From Epinephelus fuscoguttatus (lineage: Eukaryota > Chordata > Actinopteri > Perciformes > Serranidae), in assembly GCF_011397635.1 (NCBI RefSeq), contig NC_064754.1:32592543-32656542 (forward strand): DNA of 64,000 nt, read 5' to 3'. This document shows, in pieces, positions 57,568 through 64,000 of the stretch. Below the pieces are notes generated by a model. It did no database searches and was not told where the DNA came from. It saw only the letters and a program-made list of their open reading frames with translations. The translations under genes and the position numbers were made by a program. Numbering within the stretch: the first letter of the stretch is position 1; each line of letters begins with the position of its first letter.

Positions 57568-57598
57568 TGATGTCCAGTAAAAAAAAAAAAAAAAAAAG
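57568..57598. repeat. poly(A) tract
   Basis: About 19 A near 57580. Confidence 0.85.
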
Positions 57599-57639
57599 GA
57601 GAAATACTCAAACACATTCACCACGCTGTGTTGAACTAT

Positions 57640-58090
57640 GACTTTTTCATAAGGAAATGTGCCCCACGAAAAGCAATTTCCATGCACCATGAAAAACGTT
57701 CCTATTACAAATACAGTTGTTATGTCCTTAAATCTGTTTGTTTTGTCATTTCGCTCCAGGGTTGTTTCTTTTTCAGGAAACGCTGCTTCAATTAAGTGTG
57801 ATGGAACACATGTGTCGCTTATCAGGGGCCAACATCTTCTACTGTTGGCCTTTTGAAACGACACGGGCTCCACGGGATAATTGGGCTTTAAAGGGGGATT
57901 CTCCCGGGGTGCCGCTCCTTGTGCCTGTCGGCGTGGATCAGCTGACGCCCGGCGTGTCTGTCGACTTGTTATAAGTGATCATAAGTGGTTGTGCATGTAG
58001 TCGTAGCTGCGAGGATGACAGCGATCCCCAGGAAGCAGCTCTGTTTGATTTGAGGGCCCCTGGCACTCAGACAGATAGGCTGCTCTTCAG
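57640..58090. promoter_or_regulatory. candidate conserved non-coding block
   Basis: Complex sequence on both sides of cggcgtggatcagctgacgc at about 57930, with no repeat features. Visual judgement only. Confidence 0.28.
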
Positions 58091-58300
58091 TTTGCAACTG
58101 AATTTGATGAAATTATATGGTTCATCTTTGATGTTTTACACTTCCTGTAAAATGGATGGTTGTGACAGTGATCAAGATGTTAAGAAATAAAAAGTGCAGA
58201 GGTACCTGTGTGGTGGAAAGCTCTGTCGTTATTTGGGTTTTTATCAGGATGATGATAATGATCGCTGGAGAACAAGAGCTCAGTGGTCATTTTTATACAT

Positions 58301-58304
58301 CACA

Positions 58305-58341
<37 letters not shown>
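58301..58341. repeat. (CA)n microsatellite
   Basis: About 20 CA units with one T interruption. Confidence 0.95.
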
Positions 58342-58345
<4 letters not shown>

Positions 58346-59009
58346 GCTTATGACTCAGCCGCTGCTCTTCACAAAGAAACAAAAAATCCTCTCCGCCGAC
58401 TTCCCACAATGGACCAGTGTTTACTGTTATGCTCCGCTTGCGTCACGTCACAAAAACAACAATTTGCAGCCCGTACGCGAACAAAAGACTTCATAATAAA
58501 AGCTTGTGACAGCGAGCACTTTTTTCACTCAGAAGCAAAGGGAAAAAGATAAAAGTTGATCCTCCTCGTTGCAGAGGATAGGTTTGCTCTCGGAGGCCAT
58601 TGTGACGATGGCAGACCGAGCAGAATGGAAAATTGATTCCCTGCAATCATCTCCTGTCGTCTTTTGTCTACTCTGCACCACTTTGGCCTACACTCCAATC
58701 ATCCCTGAGCACTGACTGCTCCTTTGAACAGATGAACTCCTTTTAACCCTTTTTGATTTTGTTTATTTCCCTATATGTTGTGTTTATCTTCTTGCATATA
58801 CGCTTTCCAGAGACTTAAAAGCAGAAAATAGGGAACTCAATCACTACGTTGCAATGAATAACCCCACAAACACACATGCTTCAGCGTTTTTTGTTTTTTT
58901 TTTCAAAGTAATTTTCAGCTATCTATGGAGATTTCCTAAAGCGCTCTCTTAATAGCACTGGACTTAGAATAAGATTTTAACCTGGCAGGAGCGAGGAGCT
59001 GCTGGGGGC

Positions 59010-59230
59010 TCAGAATAACTGCGTGAGCCGTCAACAGGAAGAGCGCGCTTCATGACTGCAGGCCGAGAGCTTTAATTGGCTGTCTGCAGGAATTTCTGCT
59101 GTGGCAAACTAATTGACCCACAACTCCCTGGTGCTTTATCAACACGGGGAAATGCCACTGGGCCGATAACCAGCCAGCCTTGTAAACCAATCTATAACCA
59201 ATGGCCAATTTGAAACACGTGTTATTGCCT
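59010..59230. promoter_or_regulatory. candidate enhancer block with paired homeodomain sites
   Basis: Unique-looking block with two TAATTG cores at 59073-59078 and 59110-59115, 37 bp apart. Enhancer role is inferred. Confidence 0.35.
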
Positions 59231-59777
59231 ATTTTACAACAGGTCCCCTCGTCTACTTGACTGAGATGTTTTGGCGTGTTACAGAGACCTTTTAAGGTTT
59301 AGACAGAAACATTTCCTGGGTGACAGTTTTAGTAATTAAGAAACGGTGGTTCAAAGTTGGTGTAAGAGTGTTTATTTTTTTTTAATGAGTCTTCAGTGTA
59401 TTTCATCTGAGAAATATATGCTAAAAAGTAATAAGTTGTTTTACCTTTTTACCTAAAAGGGCTGGTAAATCCAAATTCAGAATTATACATATTTCTCTCA
59501 CATATCCCTAGTCCATGACCTAGCTGTATAATACAATTTGAATTAACAGAACTTTTGTTGTGGTGCTCACAGTTCCTCAGTGGTGCATGAAGGTTGTGAC
59601 ACTGAAACAAACGTATCCACTGATTTACAGACATAAATTTCACAATGTAAGTCAATGGAAAAAAATCATATGAGGCTACATAGTGTCACGTGATGGTGTA
59701 ATTACACTGTTTGGCCACTGCGAAAACTGGCTTTAAAGCCTGGGAGCCTGATCAAGCCTCCATCAAGCCTAATGAGA

Positions 59778-60603
59778 GATTTATACTTCTGCATCAAATT
59801 GATGCCATACCTACAATGTAGGCACTGCGTTGACGTAGAGCCTACGCCGTAGCCTGACATGCACCTCCCCAGAACTGTAACTTCACGTCACAACGACGCA
59901 GACCTCCTGTCTATTTTTGTAAGCTGAAACCATTTCCCTCAGTGGAAACAACATTTTTATTTACTTTCACAGAATTGTGAAGACAATAAAGCTTCCACAA
60001 AATAGCTTTTTTAGCCTTGTGAGTGATTTATCCTAGCTTTATAGTAGAGGAATGCTCTGCTTGTGGCTAGGCTAATTTATACCATATAAAATCCCATAGG
60101 CTTGTGCTAATAATGTTAGCATGTTGTATTTGTTTGAAAAACGTGTTTAGAATAAAGCAGTTGTTTTGTCAGTGAACCTTGTGAGTTGTAATGGAGCCAA
60201 TTCTATTACCTTACATTTGTTAAATGTTGCTGTTGTCCCTGGCTCTATATGAGCAGAGGAAAAGTCCACTAGGCGCTAGGCTAATTTATACAATATAAAA
60301 TGTTTGAGCTAAAAACGTTAGCATGTTGTTTTTGTGGGGAAAATCTATCCAGGAAAAAACAAGTGCTTTGTCTGCGAGTTATAGTGAAGCTGATTTGTGT
60401 GTTTAATGTGTGTTTTGACTCAACTAAACTTTACAGCACTTCACAGAAACCTCATCGGCAACTAGCGTTTTGGAGATGTAGCTGCAGAGTGACGCAGACA
60501 CACCCCAGCACGTATAGCATGTATAAATGCTCATAACGGCATAGGCCACGTACATAGGCTACACCGTAGGCCACGTGCATAGGCTCTGCATACAACACAA
60601 GTA
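59778..60603. mobile_element. non-autonomous DNA element rich in 'ctacgccgtag'
   Basis: The left end is atttatacttctgcatcaaa, with cctacgccgtag inside. The right end has ctacaccgtaggccacgtgc and acaacacaagta, roughly the inverse. An internal tandem duplication (about 60067-60200 and 60276-60400, offset 209 bp) shares ctaggctaatttata and gttagcatgttgt. No transposase. Confidence 0.5.
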
Positions 60604-60622
60604 GCCTATTAATCCAGTTTAA

Positions 60623-60817
60623 GGAATAGCGGTTGTTGCTCTGAAATAGGTTGGAGGTGCATGAAGCTTTGCTAAAACAGAACCTGGGCGAGCATTTCAA
60701 GCAGGGAACACATCACTTAGCCTGTTCGCTGATGCACTGAGCAGGTTAGGACATCTTCATTGGGAAAAACTGAAACAATCTGATGTTTGCTTGTTCATCG
60801 TGTTCAGTTAGGAAGAG
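60623..60817 (+). repeat. dispersed repeat, copy 2 (related to 1829-2021)
   Basis: Matches 1829-2021 over about 190 bp in the same orientation, with scattered differences and small gaps. It abuts the element ending at 60603. Confidence 0.6.
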
Positions 60818-62439
60818 GTGCAACAATGAAGTCTACGTAGGTAAGTCAGAAAATATGCTCTTTAAGAAAAAAAAAAAAAGGGTTCCTTTTTGAAAGTAGG
60901 CTTATCTCCTTAGTTTGTTCACTCTTTCGAATCAGTAATATAGCTTAGGGTTGTGGATCAGTGTTTCAAAGACATTTTGCGACACAGTTGTTTTCCTCAT
61001 TTGAAGGATTAAGTTGTGTTTAGACCAAATGCAAAACAAAATTTTGCCTCAAGTTTCTTTTATGAATTGACTATTGGAGTGTTTTTTGGAGATTTTGCAA
61101 CTCAGAAATATTTGCCTTTAAAGGAAACACATGTAAACATGCATCACTATTAAGCCAGACAAGTATGTTGGGAAAGCCAGCTGTGCTAACAGTTGTGCTA
61201 AATAACTGGGGAGGGCAGCTAATGCTAACATTATTGCTAACTAGCTTCATAACAAAATACAACTGATAGCTGGAATTAGGTAACAAATCAATATTTTTCA
61301 GAAGTTACTATGCGGTCCTATGGCTTTGCTCACTTTTCTCCAAGCCCTCTGCGATCTTTGTCCTGTTCGTCTTTGTCCTGACGTTGAGTTGTAGATATGT
61401 GTGTGCCAAGAGGAGACAAAGTTTGTCCCCCTTTCCTAGTTGTACAATCTCAGTCAGCACAAAAAATTCAACGTGCATTCAAACACACCACAGGGCTGGT
61501 GATATTTAATATTTTTGCTATTGTTAACAAATGCCATTGACAGATCAATATCAACTATTTTTTAAAGTCTCTCTTACCTCTGAATGATTTCTGACTTTTC
61601 TGTCCTGCAATCAGCCCGAAGACCATTTGTTCGTAGTGAAGACATTCATATGTCAAAAATGGGACACGAAAAATAGTTCCACTTTAAAAAAAACGCTCAG
61701 TAATTTCCTAAAACAGCTGGATACTACAGTTTTTATCGAATGTTACCCAAACAGGAGGAAGTAGTACATTTATTGGGAAGTGTTTTTAGCTTCTGATTAA
61801 TACACATTTGGTGATTTAGTTAGTATTTTTAGCAGCAGGAGGGCTTATGTGGGACTGATTCAAAATAAACCACAGTCACCATGTTCATCCTAATGAGGGA
61901 TGATGGCACTCAATGAACCAGTGTGGCTCATTAACCATTTTTTAATAGTTCTGGACAACAGAAAATGTCTGTAGCACAGAGGAATAAGATATATCAGTCT
62001 TTGTCTACAGGTGCCACGTGTTAGTAAGATCAGTTAATTGTTGTTGAACAGTCTTGTTGTCAATAAGAGAAATATCACTAGACTTATCTTTTAAGACCAT
62101 GCTGCTGCATTACTCTCTAGTTTTTTCATCTCCATATTTGAGAAATTAGAGCAGGACAAAAAGTTTGATGATATTTTACTTAAAAAAAGGGCACTAATAA
62201 TGACTAGATTTGAGAAACTAACACATTTTTTTGTGTGTTAACATTAAGGCAGTACCTGGCCCACTGATCCATGCTGCCTGTGCATCAGTAGCGACACATT
62301 GCCACAGCACATGCTGTTAACATGACGTGATGAAAAGCCACAACTGAAAGGTCCGGTGCGTTCTCACAGACCTGGTATTCACTTTCCCAATTGACTACAA
62401 AAATTATGCCATAAAATCTCTGAGTGAGTGTGACAGGTT

Positions 62440-62720
62440 CTGATCAAAACCAGCTGCCAATTAACTTAATGACTGAATCTATCACATTCAATTAGAGCGA
62501 GTCTATGAGCTGTCAATCCAGCCCTCGGCGCGCTCGTTAAACAAAAACACAGACGGAGAACGATCACTTTAGGAGGCATGTCTCTGTCTCTGTGATCCTT
62601 ATCTGACGGGTCCTGCGTCGTATTTGAAGCAGTCGGCCCTGACAGGTCCCACGGATAAACTGCTGTATGAAAGGGGTCACCTCAACCTCTGGAATCCATC
62701 GTCAGCTTTCTGTCTTGCGC
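62440..62720. promoter_or_regulatory. candidate enhancer block with homeodomain and Meis/Pbx-like sites
   Basis: Contains caattaga (about 62489) and gctgtcaatc (62509-62518; the inverse GATTGACAGC is close to the Pbx-Meis site). Non-repetitive and non-coding. Confidence 0.33.
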
Positions 62721-63849
62721 AACTGACAAATGGTTTCAAACAGCATTCAGGAAGCTTTAGAGAGGTATTCCCTGATGTGTGTCTGTAGAGAGAACAAGAG
62801 AAGAAGTGGAAAGAAACAGAGGTAGAGAGAGAGATAGAAGGGAAAATGAGATAGAAGAAAGAGATCTAAGTGAGATAAATGAACCAAAACAAAACAAAGA
62901 ATGAGCACCACTTTCCCTCAATTGCCTCCTTACTTTGGCAAAGGGCCTACTGTAATCCCCCAGAGGAGTGGCTATCTGGCAGGAGTTTGCTCCATGGTCA
63001 GTGTCTTTAACCCCAGATGATAACACTTAGCCCGGCCATAAAGCATAGGCCCCTTTAACTGATCCATTAGCCTCCGATCCCTGAGAGTGGACCCGCTGGT
63101 GTCTACTGAAACTTACCAGGAAGCCTTGAAGGAAAACAGCATGGCAAACATGCACTAAGATCAAAGACAGCTCCCCCCCTCCCCTCTCCGTCTCTACATC
63201 CAGCTCTCTGTCTCTCTATCTCTTCCTTGCTCTCTGTCTACATCCTCTAAGGGAATGCCTACACTTTAAATTTGCAAGTGTATCTATTTCTCTCTGTTTT
63301 TGCCCTCTGTCCACACTGAGCCCACGTTGTTCCTCACAAGGAAACTGACCTTTAGAAAAATAGTCTACAGAGAGGATCAGTCCTTTTTTCATGTGTTTAT
63401 TCGAGAGTCGACATCACAGAGACAACTGGAAATGAAGACTGAGAGAAAGAGCAAGAAAAGGGAATAACATATGGCAGAGTTGCCAAGAGTGGATCAATAC
63501 TGAAATTGGCAACAGTAACTACAATATTCCTACATAGCTGTTTACGTGGCTGTTTACATGCAACTGTACATACTCTGATTAACATGCTCTAACATAGCGT
63601 TTAGGCGGAACAGCTGGAGTCGCTTTTTATTTTGCGTGTTTGCATCAAAATAGATTTTTTTCAAAGTTTCCTAACAGTTGCAGAGTTGTTGGACTGCCTC
63701 CCTCTTTCATTCAAACGCTGTCTCAAAAAAGGTCAGTGTTGCGATATTATCGCATTTCCAAACCTGTTGTCATCCAAGTCCTTCTTAGTGTTTAAAGGTC
63801 GGTGTGTTGATTCTTCCAACCAGAAATGTGGGCTTTTCTTTTGGAGGTG

Positions 63850-63945
63850 TATTTCTGCAAGGCTCAAGTCTTAACCCTCAAGTCTCAAGCAAGTCCCAAA
63901 TTACTGTGGTGAGACTCAAGTCGAGTCATATGAAATTCTGACAGG
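63850..63945. repeat. repeat fragment with 'aagtctcaag' units
   Basis: Recurrent ctcaagtct / actcaagtcgagtcat units resemble one end of a common fish element. Probably continues past the window's last repeat unit. Confidence 0.4.
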
Positions 63946-64000
63946 ACATTCATAACAGGACAAATGAAGACAAGTATGGGGACATATAAACAGCCAAAAG

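Larger units (their letters stand above)
46230..64000. other. gene desert upstream of the msx gene
   Basis: No convincing coding exon, RNA gene or complete autonomous element was found in nearly 18 kb. Open frames are short, overlap on both strands and match no family I recognise. The stretch mixes repeats (listed separately) with complex, unique-looking blocks. This is the usual appearance of regulatory flanks of developmental homeobox genes. Confidence 0.6.

Overview
The window looks like nuclear DNA of a teleost fish, probably a percomorph. It has vertebrate genes split into short exons with clean GT-AG borders. Its introns and spacers are filled with fish-type mobile elements: a Tc1 transposon, many short non-autonomous DNA elements with terminal inverted repeats, and a LINE tail ending in GATG/GGAT repeats. 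(CA)n microsatellites are common. Family names for repeats come from recognition only; no database was searched.

Three protein-coding genes can be read, all on the minus strand. (1) pnpla6 (neuropathy target esterase, NTE) occupies about 0.5-29.7 kb, with a probable 5' UTR exon near 36.7 kb. I could join 35 coding exons with every splice phase agreeing, giving an open frame of 1346 residues: an N-terminal membrane anchor, three cyclic-nucleotide-binding-like domains, a patatin lipase domain and an acidic tail. (2) atp5pd (ATP synthase peripheral stalk subunit d) lies at 37.9-42.3 kb, with five coding exons giving 161 residues. (3) A two-exon msx-family homeobox gene lies at 43.6-46.0 kb and encodes 278 residues, probably msx3-like.

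The most interesting feature is inside pnpla6. The exon that carries the catalytic aspartate of the patatin domain is present twice, at 9729-9845 (copy B) and 7033-7149 (copy A). Both are exactly 117 nt, have the same phase and are open. They share 27 of 39 residues, but 16 of those 27 shared residues use different codons, so both look old and constrained. Copy A reads DGGY and ends in a GC donor. Copy B reads DGCY, ends in a GT donor and follows long pyrimidine-rich tracts. A CTCF-like motif lies between them. This is the layout of a mutually exclusive exon pair that would give two active-site versions of NTE.

Other regions: 29.8-36.6 kb is repeat-rich and includes a nest of elements at 31.5-34.0 kb. 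46.2-64 kb has no recognisable gene. It looks like a regulatory desert upstream of the msx gene, with several complex, non-repetitive blocks that could be conserved enhancers, separated by repeats. The three genes have no obvious shared pathway. The neighbourhood joins two housekeeping-type genes to a developmental regulator, with a CTCF-like motif near the atp5pd promoter, between the two domains.
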